Below the pieces are notes generated by a model, which saw only the letters and a program-made list of their open reading frames with translations, searched no databases and was not told the origin of the DNA. A program made the translations under genes and the position numbers. Of a stretch of DNA of 64,000 nucleotides, positions 36,160-45,162 are shown piece after piece. Positions within the stretch are counted from its first letter, which is position 1. The number at the start of each line of letters is the position of its first letter. Source of the DNA: Planctomycetia bacterium (lineage in GTDB: Bacteria; Planctomycetota; Phycisphaerae; UBA1845; UTPLA1); the NCBI GenBank assembly GCA_015075745.1, contig JABTTW010000002.1, forward strand, positions 572,453 through 636,452. The letters run 5' to 3'.

Positions 36160-36575
36160 GGGTGCGGCTCCTCGCGATCGGGCGGGCTGTCTGATTTGGT
36201 GGTGAATTCCAGGTCGCAGTAGGCGCAGGTGACGTGGGTCGGCTGCATGACCCACTCACCCTCGTTGGCCTCGGCCTCTTCACGGCTGATGTCGTACCTC
36301 TCCATCAGCTTGACGATCGTCTCCTCGCGGTCGATCGACTCGGGGCGGATCATGCGCACGAAGTTCTCGCGGCCGCACTCGGGGCAGTCGTAGCCCGAGG
36401 CGGTGTGGAGCTCGACCTCGGTGCGCGCGGCCCTGCGTCTTTCCACGTCTGATGGGTCGCGTCGGAAAATGAAGACCAGCATCGGTAGCGGACAGATGTA
36501 GAGGGTGCGCTTGTCCGCATCCCAATACGCACCGATCCACATGTCACGGCGGTCTAATTTGATGGTCAGCGTCAC
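36156..36575 (-). CDS. Phage protein with two Cys-pair zinc-binding motifs
   Basis: The 139-residue protein has CPEC (residues 64-67) and CAYC (near 117-120), spaced as a possible zinc ribbon, with a helical Glu-rich segment between (DREETIVKLMERYDISREEAEANE). It may bind nucleic acid. It overlaps both neighbours by 4 nt. Confidence 0.72.
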   Translation of the reverse strand: MTLTIKLDRRDMWIGAYWDADKRTLYICPLPMLVFIFRRDPSDVERRRAARTEVELHTASGYDCPECGRENFVRMIRPESIDREETIVKLMERYDISREEAEANEGEWVMQPTHVTCAYCDLEFTTKSDSPPDREEPHP

Positions 36576-37345
36576 GTGGTCTCCTTGTTGTCGCGGCTCG
36601 CCACGGCGCGGCGGGCGTCGAAGTCCATCAGTGACAGGATGATTGCACGGCAGAGGGTGCAGTCGTCTCCGCTCTCCATCGGGGAGCGGCCCTTGAGGGC
36701 GGTGAAGGCCGTGTCGGCCCGCGCCCGCAGCGCGTCGCGGTCGGTCTTGTCGAGGGCCTTGTAGCGCGCCGCCAGGGCGAGCAGCCGCAGGCAGGCGGCG
36801 CGGGTGGCCTTGTCGGCGGCGCGGGGATGGCGCATGCGGTCGATGCGGACCTTGATCCCGCGCAGGTATTCGGTGAGGGCCATCGACTCCTGATTGGCCT
36901 GCTGAGCGAAGCGGCCGACGCCGAGGTTTTCGACGACGCGGACGGCGGCGGCGTAGCGCCCGTTGGTCTTGCCGATCGGGCGGCCGATGCGGCGAAGCTG
37001 GTGGTCGATGTTTTCCTCGGCCTCACGCATCCAGTCGACGTAGCGCTTCCAGCTTGAGAGCTTCACATTGACCGGGCAGGTCGCGTAGGCGGTGATCGCG
37101 GCGCAGACATCGTCGTCGGTGAATCGCTCGGCGGCCGGGCGTGCGCAGTTGCGGCGGTGGAACTGGATGGCGACGAAGCGGTTGTGCCGCTTGTCATAGA
37201 CGCTGTAGCCGCCGGCGAGCTGCTTGAAGACGTTGTTCCAGGTGGTCATCGTCAAGACGGCGAACTGATTCTCGTCAGCGCTCCAGCATGAGGCGGATTT
37301 TTTGCGCGGGGCGGTGTCGTTGAAGAGTGCGGGTTGAGCGCTCAT
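36572..37345 (-). CDS. Phage early protein, unknown function
   Basis: From ATG 37345 (MSAQPALFNDTAPRKK) the protein has 257 residues; the longer frame upstream is overlap. It contains TWNNVFKQLAGGYSVYD and a helical, Arg-rich C-terminal half. The start MSAQPALF resembles short peptides that bind the sliding clamp (QxxLF), but this is only a suggestion. No family is recognised. Confidence 0.7.
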   Translation of the reverse strand: MSAQPALFNDTAPRKKSASCWSADENQFAVLTMTTWNNVFKQLAGGYSVYDKRHNRFVAIQFHRRNCARPAAERFTDDDVCAAITAYATCPVNVKLSSWKRYVDWMREAEENIDHQLRRIGRPIGKTNGRYAAAVRVVENLGVGRFAQQANQESMALTEYLRGIKVRIDRMRHPRAADKATRAACLRLLALAARYKALDKTDRDALRARADTAFTALKGRSPMESGDDCTLCRAIILSLMDFDARRAVASRDNKETT

Positions 37346-37941
37346 GCGACGGCCTCCTGGATAATCCACTTGGGAATGTCGTCGCTGAAGTGCACGTTGA
37401 TTACTTTGTGAAGGAGCCGAAAGAACACGCGTGACGATGGATCGCGACGGACTGTGTAGCGACACAGCAAACGCCTTGTGTCCTGATCTATGAAGGCCCA
37501 CCGATACTGGAAGAAGCGAATCAGGTAGCACCAGTACCGCAAGAAATCATGCGGCAGGAACCACTCGCCGTTGATGCGAAGTCGAGCAAAGTGAGTGTGC
37601 AGCCAGCCTTCGATGTCCTCTCCGCCGGGCGTGATCGCCAGGATGCGAATTCCTCCTGGTACCACATTTGAAAAACTACGGAATCTACCTTCGAGACTGG
37701 AGGAGACGCCAATCTTGATGTGCCGGGATGCAACGGACTGAATGAAGTAAACGTATCGCTCGTTGGCCCATCGTGACCAGTTCAGGCTCTCGAAATACCC
37801 GCATTCTGGGGACTTGCGGACTCGTCGGCCGCCAAAGTACTTGTGAAAGTGACTATAGCCGTAACCAAAAACCGGCAGCGTTGGAGGAACCCGGAATCCA
37901 CGGTCGGATCGGGATGGAGAACGCCAAATGGCTATCGTCAT
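37342..37941 (-). CDS. T5orf172/GIY-YIG-like domain protein
   Basis: From ATG 37941 the protein has 199 residues. Residues about 60-130 carry YVYFIQSVASRHIKIGVSS, then ILAITPGGEDIEGWLHTHF and RINGEWF, the pattern of the T5orf172 (MUG113) domain, a distant relative of GIY-YIG nucleases found in phages. Nuclease activity is possible. The C-terminal 60 residues are aromatic and unassigned. Several codons differ from the GC-rich neighbours (AT-rich third positions), which suggests separate acquisition. Confidence 0.78.
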   Translation of the reverse strand: MTIAIWRSPSRSDRGFRVPPTLPVFGYGYSHFHKYFGGRRVRKSPECGYFESLNWSRWANERYVYFIQSVASRHIKIGVSSSLEGRFRSFSNVVPGGIRILAITPGGEDIEGWLHTHFARLRINGEWFLPHDFLRYWCYLIRFFQYRWAFIDQDTRRLLCRYTVRRDPSSRVFFRLLHKVINVHFSDDIPKWIIQEAVA

Positions 37942-38738
37942 CGCGCCCCTCCGATCTTCGCAATGACGGCGGGCGGATCGTCGTCTGATTCGTCGGGCTC
38001 GTTGGCGGCGCTCAGGGTCGGGTCGGCGAAGAGCTCGGCCTCCATGCGTTCGATGAGCCGGGCCATTTCGGCGCAGGTGGTCGGGCAACTCGTGCGCCGG
38101 CCCGATGCCTGGGCCTCGGCGTCGGCCCACTTGGCCCAGTCAGATTCCGGGTTGGCTGTGCGCCAGCGGCCGCAGCGCTCGGTGAAGAGCTCTATCAGGG
38201 CGTCGTGCGGCGGCAGGACGCGCATCATCGCGGGCAACTCTTTGACGTTCGGCTCGTCGGCTTTCCGCATGCCCAGATTGACGCCGTGGAAGTGGAGCTT
38301 GCGCGTCGCGATCTTGCGCAGGTGCTCGATGACGGCGACGGCGTCGGGCGAGGACTGCATCACGCTCATCTTGCGCGACGGGTCGGACTTGTAATGCTTG
38401 GCGTCGAGGTGCTCGCCCATGTGGCGCTTGGTCCAGCCCATGCAGATGCGGAGCTTGTCGATGTAGGCGAGCTGGTCGGATGAGATCATGCGCGTCACGT
38501 CGCGCGCGCCGGACTTACGCCGCTTGGTTCGGCGGGATCGGTCGTCGTCGGTTTTACCGTTGAGGCGGTCCAGGACGCGCGAGGCCTCGAGACTCGACAG
38601 CATCGAGACGGAGCCTTTCGGGCATAGTGCGCGGACATCATCGGTGGACATGCCGCGCTGCCGTGCGGCGGCGAAGATGGCCTTGCGCTGCGGCTCGGTG
38701 ATGGGCCGGGGTGAATAGGATCGCGCGGCGGCGGTCAT
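37938..38738 (-). CDS. Mu gp16/GemA-like regulatory protein
   Basis: The 266-residue protein has ITEPQRKAIFAAARQRGMS (14-32) and SSLEASRVLDRLNG (48-61), which match the DUF1018 family of Mu gp16 (GemA). Mu GemA affects host gene expression and DNA topology; the exact role here is unknown. A second half with a Lys and Arg stretch and HMGEHLDAKHYKSD is not covered by the short family model. It lies in the middle of the early operon, as in Mu. Confidence 0.8.
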   Translation of the reverse strand: MTAAARSYSPRPITEPQRKAIFAAARQRGMSTDDVRALCPKGSVSMLSSLEASRVLDRLNGKTDDDRSRRTKRRKSGARDVTRMISSDQLAYIDKLRICMGWTKRHMGEHLDAKHYKSDPSRKMSVMQSSPDAVAVIEHLRKIATRKLHFHGVNLGMRKADEPNVKELPAMMRVLPPHDALIELFTERCGRWRTANPESDWAKWADAEAQASGRRTSCPTTCAEMARLIERMEAELFADPTLSAANEPDESDDDPPAVIAKIGGAR

Positions 38739-38995
38739 GCGGGACCTCCAGGAGCGAGTGAGCCGGGGATGCCGCGAAGAGCGACGCCGCTTTCTCCGTC
38801 GATGATGACGTTAAAGGACTTGTCGGGGTGGCGGTCCTTATTCCAACGGGCGAAGGACACGGCGAAATCAATCAGTGCCATCGTGATGGCGTGGAGCATC
38901 TCCGGCCGCTCGCGCTTGAACGCAGCCAGCGCCGGGTCGGAAATCACCAGGAAGTTTTCGCCGTCGAATTCGAGCTTCAGTAGGTGCTTCTTCAT
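38735..38995 (-). CDS. Small phage protein
   Basis: From ATG 38995 (MKKHLLKLEFDGENFLV) the protein has 86 residues. It overlaps its neighbours by ATGA at both ends, which fixes the start. The mix of short strands and one helix (PEMLHAITMALIDFAVSF) gives no family assignment. Confidence 0.72.
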   Translation of the reverse strand: MKKHLLKLEFDGENFLVISDPALAAFKRERPEMLHAITMALIDFAVSFARWNKDRHPDKSFNVIIDGESGVALRGIPGSLAPGGPA

Positions 38996-39417
38996 GCGGT
39001 GGCCTCCTGCGGAAGCGCCGCGTTGATGCGAGAAATCCACGGCTCCTTGACGTTCCAAAGTTGCTGAGCGCCGGCCTTCGGGATCGGCTCAGCCAGTTGG
39101 CGCACGTTCGCCAGGATGAAACACCATGGGCCGTTGGTGTGCGGATGCTCGCGCGCCCAGTAGTACTCCTCGGGGATCGACAGGCGATCGATATCGTCGG
39201 TGTGCAGGCAGGCGACCAGGTCGGCGACGGCGAGGAATGCGCCGAAGTACTTCCCGCTGTCCGGCATCGGGTACTCGGTCGTGAGCCATTGGCGCGAAAG
39301 GCCTGCGTGAATCGCCAGCGGTCCGCGATAGCCGGTGTACCACGTCCGATTCTCGACGCGCTTCTTGCCCGTCGCGATCAGCCATGCATAGGGGTTGCAG
39401 ATCGTGAGGGCTTTCAC
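38992..39417 (-). CDS. ASCH-domain protein
   Basis: The 141-residue protein begins MKALTICNPYAWLIATGKKRVENRTW, then YRGPLAIHAG, the pattern of ASCH domains, relatives of the RNA-binding PUA fold. Phage-borne ASCH proteins are common and some act on modified nucleosides. The conserved Lys18 to Glu22 region (GKKRVENR) and PWCFILANVRQL are present. Substrate unknown. Confidence 0.85.
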   Translation of the reverse strand: MKALTICNPYAWLIATGKKRVENRTWYTGYRGPLAIHAGLSRQWLTTEYPMPDSGKYFGAFLAVADLVACLHTDDIDRLSIPEEYYWAREHPHTNGPWCFILANVRQLAEPIPKAGAQQLWNVKEPWISRINAALPQEATA

Positions 39418-39680
39418 GGCGCGGCCCTCCTTTCGGCGCGGGCCTTGTCGAGCTCAGTGTTGACGGCGCGGAGGTCGGACTCGCAGCCGCACACCTGGCG
39501 GAGAAGACGGACGAGATCGGCCCGGGCGGCGACGTGACGGGTCCAGTGGATGTTGGCCTGGCTCTCCATGAAACGCTTGCGCGTGCGATCGACCCGGTCA
39601 CGCGCCGCCGCGATATCATGATCGATCTGCTCGATCAAAGTCGCGTAAAGCACGTTGTCGGCGTCGTAGGGATTCTTCAC
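39414..39680 (-). CDS. Small helical phage protein
   Basis: 88 residues, almost all helical and charged (HDIAAARDRVDRTRKRFMES, RAVNTELDKARAERRAAP), likely a coiled coil. Both ends overlap neighbours by 4 nt. Function unknown. Confidence 0.72.
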   Translation of the reverse strand: MKNPYDADNVLYATLIEQIDHDIAAARDRVDRTRKRFMESQANIHWTRHVAARADLVRLLRQVCGCESDLRAVNTELDKARAERRAAP

Positions 39681-39910
39681 GGCGCGGCCCTCCTTGCCCG
39701 GCGCGACTGGCCGTCGCCGGTCAGGCCGATCATGGCCATGCCGTCATTGAGTCGATCAGCGTAGGAGCGGCCGAACTGCCGGGCGTCGAAGTCGGCCTCG
39801 CGGTCTTCGTCGATCTCGTCGAGCACGCGCTGCGGGCACCGATGCTGGTTCTCTTCAGAACCGGCAATAGATGAGTGCCACTCAAACTCTCCGCAGATCG
39901 GACACCGCAT
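39677..39910 (-). CDS. Small phage zinc-finger-like protein
   Basis: 77 residues beginning MRCPICGEFEWHS with a CPxC knuckle and a later His-Arg-Cys (QHRCPQ), which may bind one zinc. The C-terminal part is acidic then basic. GGAGG lies 12 bases upstream of the ATG. Confidence 0.7.
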   Translation of the reverse strand: MRCPICGEFEWHSSIAGSEENQHRCPQRVLDEIDEDREADFDARQFGRSYADRLNDGMAMIGLTGDGQSRRARRAAP

Positions 39911-39946
39911 AACTAAAACTGCCTCCGTGCAATGCGCCGCCCGAAA

Positions 39947-40288
39947 TCAGGCGACGCGAAATATCAGCATGTCATCCTTCACGGTCGTCTCTCTGCGACC
40001 GGGCAATGGCCTCAAATCCATCAGCCTGAAAACCTTCGACAGGGCGAGCCGCTTACACAGCCGGCCCTTCGTCATGCAAAGCCGCATCGGACTCTCGCTG
40101 CGGCGGGGGGATCGAATCGCGATCTGCCGCGACTCCTTGTCAAAAAGGACCGTGGCCTCATTCTCGATGTGCAGGCGCATCAGGTCGGCGATCGGGAAGT
40201 TGCACCGCCCGCCTGCGCCGACGGTCATTTCACCGCTCGGAATCGGCTGCGAGCCCTTCGGCCTGGTGTCGAAGACTTCAAACGCCAC
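39947..40288 (-). CDS. Phage hypothetical protein
   Basis: 113 residues from GTG 40288, only 3 bp after the muB-like stop. Short strands predominate (AFEVFDTRP, ATVLFDKESRQIAI, DDMLIFRVA). Not recognised. Confidence 0.65.
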   Translation of the reverse strand: MAFEVFDTRPKGSQPIPSGEMTVGAGGRCNFPIADLMRLHIENEATVLFDKESRQIAIRSPRRSESPMRLCMTKGRLCKRLALSKVFRLMDLRPLPGRRETTVKDDMLIFRVA

Positions 40289-40291
40289 GGA

Positions 40292-41482
40292 TCAACCTGC
40301 CTTGGCGGCGGCACGCGGGCCTTCCGCCGAAATCTGTTCCCTGACCAGCTTGGCCTCGCTCGGGCCGATGAAGAGGACTAATGCCGCGCGGATGTCATCG
40401 GCGGTCACCTGCGGGCCGCGCTTGATGTCGATGGCGATCTCCATGACGCGACAGGCCAGGCGCAGGGCCCCGTGGCCGGGGAGATTGGCCAACTGGACGG
40501 CGAGGCCGATGGCATCGGGGCGGAAGATGCGCAGTCGCTGGCCCTTGACGATCTTGTCGATGTCCTCGCGCGTGTACTTGGTGCCGGCGATCCGCGTGCC
40601 GTCGGCGTCGTGATCGAGGCAGTCGCGGTCCAGCGAGATCACCGGGAAGAATCGCGAGGTGATTTGCGGGCTGATCGGCGTCCGATCGCCGCCGCGCGTG
40701 CGAACGATGACCTCGTAGAAGTGCTCATCGCCGAACAGGATGATGGGGACGTTTCGCACGTTCTCCGGGTCGCTCTTGTCGTGCAGGCCGCGCAGCATTT
40801 CCAGCGCGCCGTTGGTGAGCTTCTGGGCCTCGTCCACGAGGATGACCGTGTTGCGGTGCTTCTGGAGGTATTCGTCGAGCTCACGCTTCTTGCCGCGCGC
40901 GTGCGGGCTGTAGGTCTTGAAGCCGAAGGCCTTATGCAGTTCATCGATGACGAACTTGGCGTCGCAGTCGGCGTCGTCGCAGGTGATGAGAACCGCGCCG
41001 TCGTGCTGGTCGCGGAACCAGCGGGCATGGGCGCTCTTGCCGTCGCCGGGCTCGCCGGTGATGACGCCGATGGATCGTCGCGTCAATGCCTGATTGATGG
41101 CCCCGACGATGTGCTCGGTGATCTTGATCCGCTGGAAGCCGCGTATGTCGGGGCGCTTGCGCTGGGTGTCCTCGGACGCGAGGAACTGATCGATCATCCG
41201 CAGGATGCGGTCGGTGTCGCCCTTGTAGGTGCCGCTTGCAGTCTGAAGGACGACGGTCGATCCGACGCCGATGTTCTCGGCGATCTTGGCCCAGGGCATC
41301 GGCTTGCCGCCGACCTTGTGGCCTTCACGGTAGCTATTCAGGTCGCGGATAATCGCGTCGCGCTGCTGCTTGGTGATGGGTTGGTCTTGTATGAGCATCC
41401 TTGCCGTTACCCTCGCATCCTTGCTGAAGACGTCCATCGCCCGGCCTTCCTGGCCGGTGGGCTCGATATCTTCAGGATTCAA
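40292..41482 (-). CDS. MuB-like AAA ATPase, transposition target activator
   Basis: The 396-residue protein has Walker A GEPGDGKS (143-150), Walker B VILVDEAQ (213-220) and a further IILFGDEHFY sensor region. The first 100 residues include a helix-turn-helix-like part (WAKIAENIGVGSTVVLQ), as in Mu B, which binds DNA and picks target sites while stimulating MuA. Overlap with the transposase gene by ATGA suggests coupled synthesis, as in the Mu A-B pair. Confidence 0.93.
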   Translation of the reverse strand: MNPEDIEPTGQEGRAMDVFSKDARVTARMLIQDQPITKQQRDAIIRDLNSYREGHKVGGKPMPWAKIAENIGVGSTVVLQTASGTYKGDTDRILRMIDQFLASEDTQRKRPDIRGFQRIKITEHIVGAINQALTRRSIGVITGEPGDGKSAHARWFRDQHDGAVLITCDDADCDAKFVIDELHKAFGFKTYSPHARGKKRELDEYLQKHRNTVILVDEAQKLTNGALEMLRGLHDKSDPENVRNVPIILFGDEHFYEVIVRTRGGDRTPISPQITSRFFPVISLDRDCLDHDADGTRIAGTKYTREDIDKIVKGQRLRIFRPDAIGLAVQLANLPGHGALRLACRVMEIAIDIKRGPQVTADDIRAALVLFIGPSEAKLVREQISAEGPRAAAKAG

Positions 41483-43578
41483 AATGGGGCCTCCTCACTG
41501 AAACACCTGAAATCGACGTGGCGCTCCGGCTCGCTGGCCGACTCGGCATCGCTGCCGGGCATGTTGCGCAGGTCGATCGACGGGAACTCGTTGAGCGCTT
41601 GTGCCGCCGCGTTGGCGTCGGAGAGCTTCTTGATCGCCTCGGCTCCGGCGGCGCGCTTGATCTTCTCCACGCCGGCGGCGAGCTCGCTGTCGCCGCCGAC
41701 CAGGCGCAGGCCTTCGCGCTTCGCGGCCGGCACCTGGCTGTCGGGAATCTGATTGAGCTTGGCGGCGCGGCGGCGGAGCTTCGATATCAATTGCGGGTTT
41801 GAAGCGATGGCGTCATCGCGCACCTGGTGGAACTTCTTGATCTGCCGCTTGGCGCTCTTGCGCATGTTCTCGGCGGCGCGGAGTTCGCTCTGCGTCATGC
41901 CGAGATTGCGATCGGCGAAGGCCACGCAGATCGGAATGCCGTCTTCATCGCAGAGGGTGATTTGCTGGGCGTTGACCGGATCGGCGAGGTAGAAGACCTC
42001 CTTGCCCATGAGCCGCCAGACCTCTTTGTCGAGCTTGCCGTAGCGGATGTTCTTGTGGCGGATGCCGTCGCGCCCGACCTTGCGCGGGCCGAACATTCGC
42101 GAGCAGGCGAGCTCCAGCACGTCGGCGGGCAGCAGCCTCGGCGTCGCGGTGAAGTACCGGGCCATCGCCTGGCGTGGGCAGAGGCCGAACATGCCGTCGC
42201 CCTCGACCGTCTCCTCATCCATCGCGGCAATGAAGGCCTCGAACTGGTCGCGCACTTCCTCCACCGTGGGAAGCTGGTCGATGAATTCATTCGTCCATCG
42301 CTCGGCATCCCAGGGGCGCTCGCTGTGCGTGCCGCCCCAGAAGCCGGCGAAGAAGCGGTCGAAGCGATCCTTCACCGTGTTGAATCGGGACTCGATCGAC
42401 TTTGACCACGGGTGCTTTTTCAGGGCAAAGTGCGTCTCGATCTTGAGGCGCTCGAAGGCCCCGAGAACGCGCTTCGAGTCGAACTCATCCCACTTTCGAT
42501 CGCGGCGCATCTTGCCGGCGACGGCGCGGTAGTCGCGGCCGTTGTCGATGGTGACTTCGTTGGGCAGGGTTCCCATCGCCTCGCAGGCCATGCGGAATGA
42601 TGAAAGAATGGTGTCGCTGTTGGCGTCTTCGGAAATGATCCATCCGGCGATCTTGCGGCTGCGGACGCACATCCACGCGGTGACCTTGACGCGGCACCGC
42701 TCCCATCCGCGCGCGCCGGCGACGCGGGCCATGAAGTCGAAGATGCGTTCGTCACCGCACAGGTGGGTGCCGGCGGCGATATGCTCGATCGAGCGGGCGA
42801 TCTTCGGCAGGAATGATGCCTCGGTTCGGTATGGCCCCTGCGCCGTGATGGCCGCTTCGGCCGGGTGGACATTGGCCGCGTAGTACTTCAGGACCGTTCG
42901 ATATTTCCCCCACGCCCAGGCGTCTTCGCCCTTGTGCTCGGTGCGGACGAGGGTGTCCACGAGTCGCCAGCAATCCTTCATCGACGGCGAGCCGGCTCCG
43001 TGATGGAGGCGAAGGAACATGCCCCAGGCCTCGGCTCCGATGGTCGGCGGTTTCTGGTCGCCGCCGTTGTATTCGGGAGCCAGCGCGGCCAGTCCGCCGT
43101 CCGGCGCTTCGTACTTCGCGGCCCAGACGTAGAAGGTGGAGGCCGAAAGTTTCTTGATGACTGATGCGCCGCCGACCATGCCGGTTGCGTAGCACTCGCC
43201 GACGTAGAGGCTCAGCACGTCATGGGCCGAGCGGCCGCGGTGCCTGAGTCGGAACGCGGCGAAGCCGACGATGATGTCGCGGCGGGCCTCGGCGATCTTG
43301 ATGTGGCGGGGTGGGACCTTGGCGCGGCGCAGTTCACCGAGTTGATGCAGGTCGCGGTCGATGGTGTTGATGTCGGTTCGAAGGGCGGCAGCAGCGCCGA
43401 CGTGGACCTGCCACTGGCCGGCGAATTTTCGGGCGAGGTTTTGGTTCTGCCATCCTTCGCATCGGTACAGGCAGGCGCGCACGGTGATGCCGAGCTTCTT
43501 CGCCGCTTCGGCGAGCGTGATCCAGTCGGCGTCGGCCGGCTGAGTCGAAAGCTGCAGGCGCTGTGCGGGAAGGGACAC
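41479..43578 (-). CDS. MuA-like DDE transposase
   Basis: The 699-residue protein is a Mu A homologue that joins phage ends to target DNA. An N-terminal helix-turn-helix (WITLAEAAKKLGITVRAC, 19-36) is followed by an end-binding region. The catalytic domain has Asp276 (LCGDERIF), Asp345 (VTIDNGRDY) and Glu396 (WSKSIESRFN), in spacing close to Mu (269, 336, 392). The C-terminal part is Ala and Arg rich and would contact the MuB protein. The start is GTG 43578, which shares one base with the stop codon of the upstream gene. Confidence 0.95.
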   Translation of the reverse strand: MSLPAQRLQLSTQPADADWITLAEAAKKLGITVRACLYRCEGWQNQNLARKFAGQWQVHVGAAAALRTDINTIDRDLHQLGELRRAKVPPRHIKIAEARRDIIVGFAAFRLRHRGRSAHDVLSLYVGECYATGMVGGASVIKKLSASTFYVWAAKYEAPDGGLAALAPEYNGGDQKPPTIGAEAWGMFLRLHHGAGSPSMKDCWRLVDTLVRTEHKGEDAWAWGKYRTVLKYYAANVHPAEAAITAQGPYRTEASFLPKIARSIEHIAAGTHLCGDERIFDFMARVAGARGWERCRVKVTAWMCVRSRKIAGWIISEDANSDTILSSFRMACEAMGTLPNEVTIDNGRDYRAVAGKMRRDRKWDEFDSKRVLGAFERLKIETHFALKKHPWSKSIESRFNTVKDRFDRFFAGFWGGTHSERPWDAERWTNEFIDQLPTVEEVRDQFEAFIAAMDEETVEGDGMFGLCPRQAMARYFTATPRLLPADVLELACSRMFGPRKVGRDGIRHKNIRYGKLDKEVWRLMGKEVFYLADPVNAQQITLCDEDGIPICVAFADRNLGMTQSELRAAENMRKSAKRQIKKFHQVRDDAIASNPQLISKLRRRAAKLNQIPDSQVPAAKREGLRLVGGDSELAAGVEKIKRAAGAEAIKKLSDANAAAQALNEFPSIDLRNMPGSDAESASEPERHVDFRCFSEEAPF

Positions 43579-43802
43579 TAGTCGTCGTCCTCCATGTCAT
43601 CGTCGATGTCGCTGAAGGACTGGCGGGAAACGATGTCGCTGGCGAGCTCGTCGAGCATCACGTGGAATTCTCGCTCGGGCAGTTCGGCCTCAGCCTTGTT
43701 GATCGCGTCGATGACGATCCTGGTGTGATTGACGCGGCGGAAGTGATCCGCCTCCACCTTCTTGCCGCCGACCTGCAATTCTCTGAATTCGCGGGCCTTC
43801 AT
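43578..43802 (-). CDS. Small acidic phage protein
   Basis: 74 residues from ATG 43802, set by an ATGA overlap with the gene before it. It starts MKAREFRELQVGGKKVEAD and ends in an acidic tail (DIDDDMEDDD). Function unknown; its place directly before muA suggests an accessory or regulatory role. Confidence 0.72.
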   Translation of the reverse strand: MKAREFRELQVGGKKVEADHFRRVNHTRIVIDAINKAEAELPEREFHVMLDELASDIVSRQSFSDIDDDMEDDD

Positions 43803-44059
43803 GCCGGCACCTTCTCCAGTGTGCGCGTCGGGAGCTTGCGGGCGACGCGGTTGATTTCGTTGGGTGAGGCGTGGTGCGTGACGCGGCGGATGAACTGGCG
43901 GCCATCCTGCTCGGCGGTGAAGTAGCCGCAATGCTCGCAATGAATCGTGATCCTGCGGTAACATCCGGAAACGCGGCCGCGCGTGTCGAACTCGTCGGTC
44001 CACTCGCCAATGTGGAAGTGATCGGCGGCGACGGGTTGTTCGCATTGCGGGCAATTCAT
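43799..44059 (-). CDS. Small phage protein with two CxxC motifs
   Basis: 86 residues with CPQC (3-6) and CEHC near 41-44, a likely zinc ribbon (MNCPQCEQPVAADHF, then ITIHCEHCGYFTAEQDG). It may bind nucleic acid. A frame running through the same DNA from 44066 is an overlap artefact. Confidence 0.75.
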   Translation of the reverse strand: MNCPQCEQPVAADHFHIGEWTDEFDTRGRVSGCYRRITIHCEHCGYFTAEQDGRQFIRRVTHHASPNEINRVARKLPTRTLEKVPA

Positions 44060-44073
44060 AGGGCACCTTCCAA

Positions 44074-44508
44074 TCAGGCTCGCTCGTCGATGAGCCGTCC
44101 CTTCTGGACCAACGGCGCGTCGCTGATGCCGGCGAGGGTGATCATGCGCATCTCGTCGTTAATGCGCTCCAGCGTGGTCGCGGTCTCCGAAAGATTCAGG
44201 CCGTCTCTGTGTTCTTCGATCCACTGGCGGAGCGATCGCAGATTGCGGATGGCGAGGTCAGCCCATCGGTCGGCCCAGACCTGGGCGCTCACGACGTGCG
44301 GCGCATTGGGCGGGACGTTCCACTCCGCGCCGGGCGGCGGGGGTGATTGAGAAAAATCGCCACGGACGGTCGGTGCCGCGTCATGCGTGCGATCCATCGC
44401 ATCTTCGCGCCGTCCGTGGCGGTGCGGCAAAGCGCCGGAGTTACCCGGCGCGCCTGACCTCGCGACCTCAGCCGTCGCGGGTGATGAGCTCGAAATATCG
44501 GCGATCAT
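44074..44508 (-). CDS. Phage hypothetical protein
   Basis: 144 residues; the first 65 are disordered and Pro and Ser rich (SPPPPGAEW), the rest helical (WADRWADLAIRNLRSLRQWIEEH). It overlaps the regulator gene upstream by 4 nt. Not recognised. Confidence 0.65.
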   Translation of the reverse strand: MIADISSSSPATAEVARSGAPGNSGALPHRHGRREDAMDRTHDAAPTVRGDFSQSPPPPGAEWNVPPNAPHVVSAQVWADRWADLAIRNLRSLRQWIEEHRDGLNLSETATTLERINDEMRMITLAGISDAPLVQKGRLIDERA

Positions 44509-45032
44509 GCGACGCTCCTTTGTTGGTGAGCGGATACAGCCGCCGTGGTCAGGGCGATGAGGCGCTGGGCCTCGGCGGCGTGGCGGTTGAATGAGTCGAT
44601 GGCCTTCCCGTCACTGGCGTCGATGCGGCCGTCGGCGACGATCTTGTGGATGTACTTGAGGCTGGCGGCCAACTGCTCGATCGCCGTCGATGCCTGGGGA
44701 AAGAGTTGATCGATCGGCGGGATTCGCTCCGGCTCCCTGGGCTGTTGATTCTGGGGGCCATTGGCCTGAGCCGGGTGGGTGTGACCGATGGTGTGCCAGC
44801 AAACTGGCACACTGCCGGATACCAGCGTCACCAGGCGAACGTCGCCGGTGAGTTCGAAGGCGGCGCGAAGGACGGTCGAGGGTGTTGTGCGCTCGCCGGA
44901 TAGGTAGCGGTAAACCGACTTGTCGTCGTAGCCGGCACGTGCGGCCAAGGCTTGGACCGTGATACCTCGCTCTTCGATGACCTTCGCCAGGAGCGTTGCG
45001 TCGTAGGGCATTACGTCGAACTCGCTGGTCAT
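44505..45032 (-). CDS. Phage helix-turn-helix regulator, first gene of the early operon
   Basis: From ATG 45032, with GGAGGG about 7 bases upstream, the protein has 175 residues. Residues about 12-45 (LLAKVIEERGITVQALAARAGYDDKSVYRYLSGE) form a Cro/XRE-type helix-turn-helix. The remainder is helical and could be an oligomerisation domain. By position it may do the job of Ner or CII, controlling the early operon. The 254-bp stretch 45033-45286 upstream has a terminator but no obvious promoter boxes. Confidence 0.8.
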   Translation of the reverse strand: MTSEFDVMPYDATLLAKVIEERGITVQALAARAGYDDKSVYRYLSGERTTPSTVLRAAFELTGDVRLVTLVSGSVPVCWHTIGHTHPAQANGPQNQQPREPERIPPIDQLFPQASTAIEQLAASLKYIHKIVADGRIDASDGKAIDSFNRHAAEAQRLIALTTAAVSAHQQRSVA

Positions 45033-45162
45033 AGTGCCCTCCGTGGCGAAAGAATCCGTCGCTATTCGCTCGACCGCTGCGTCGCGGTGAGGCAGACTTA
45101 TCAAAAGGGCCGGCGGCGAGGGAGGCTCGATCGGGTTGGAGAGCGCCGCCGACCGTGTTTTC

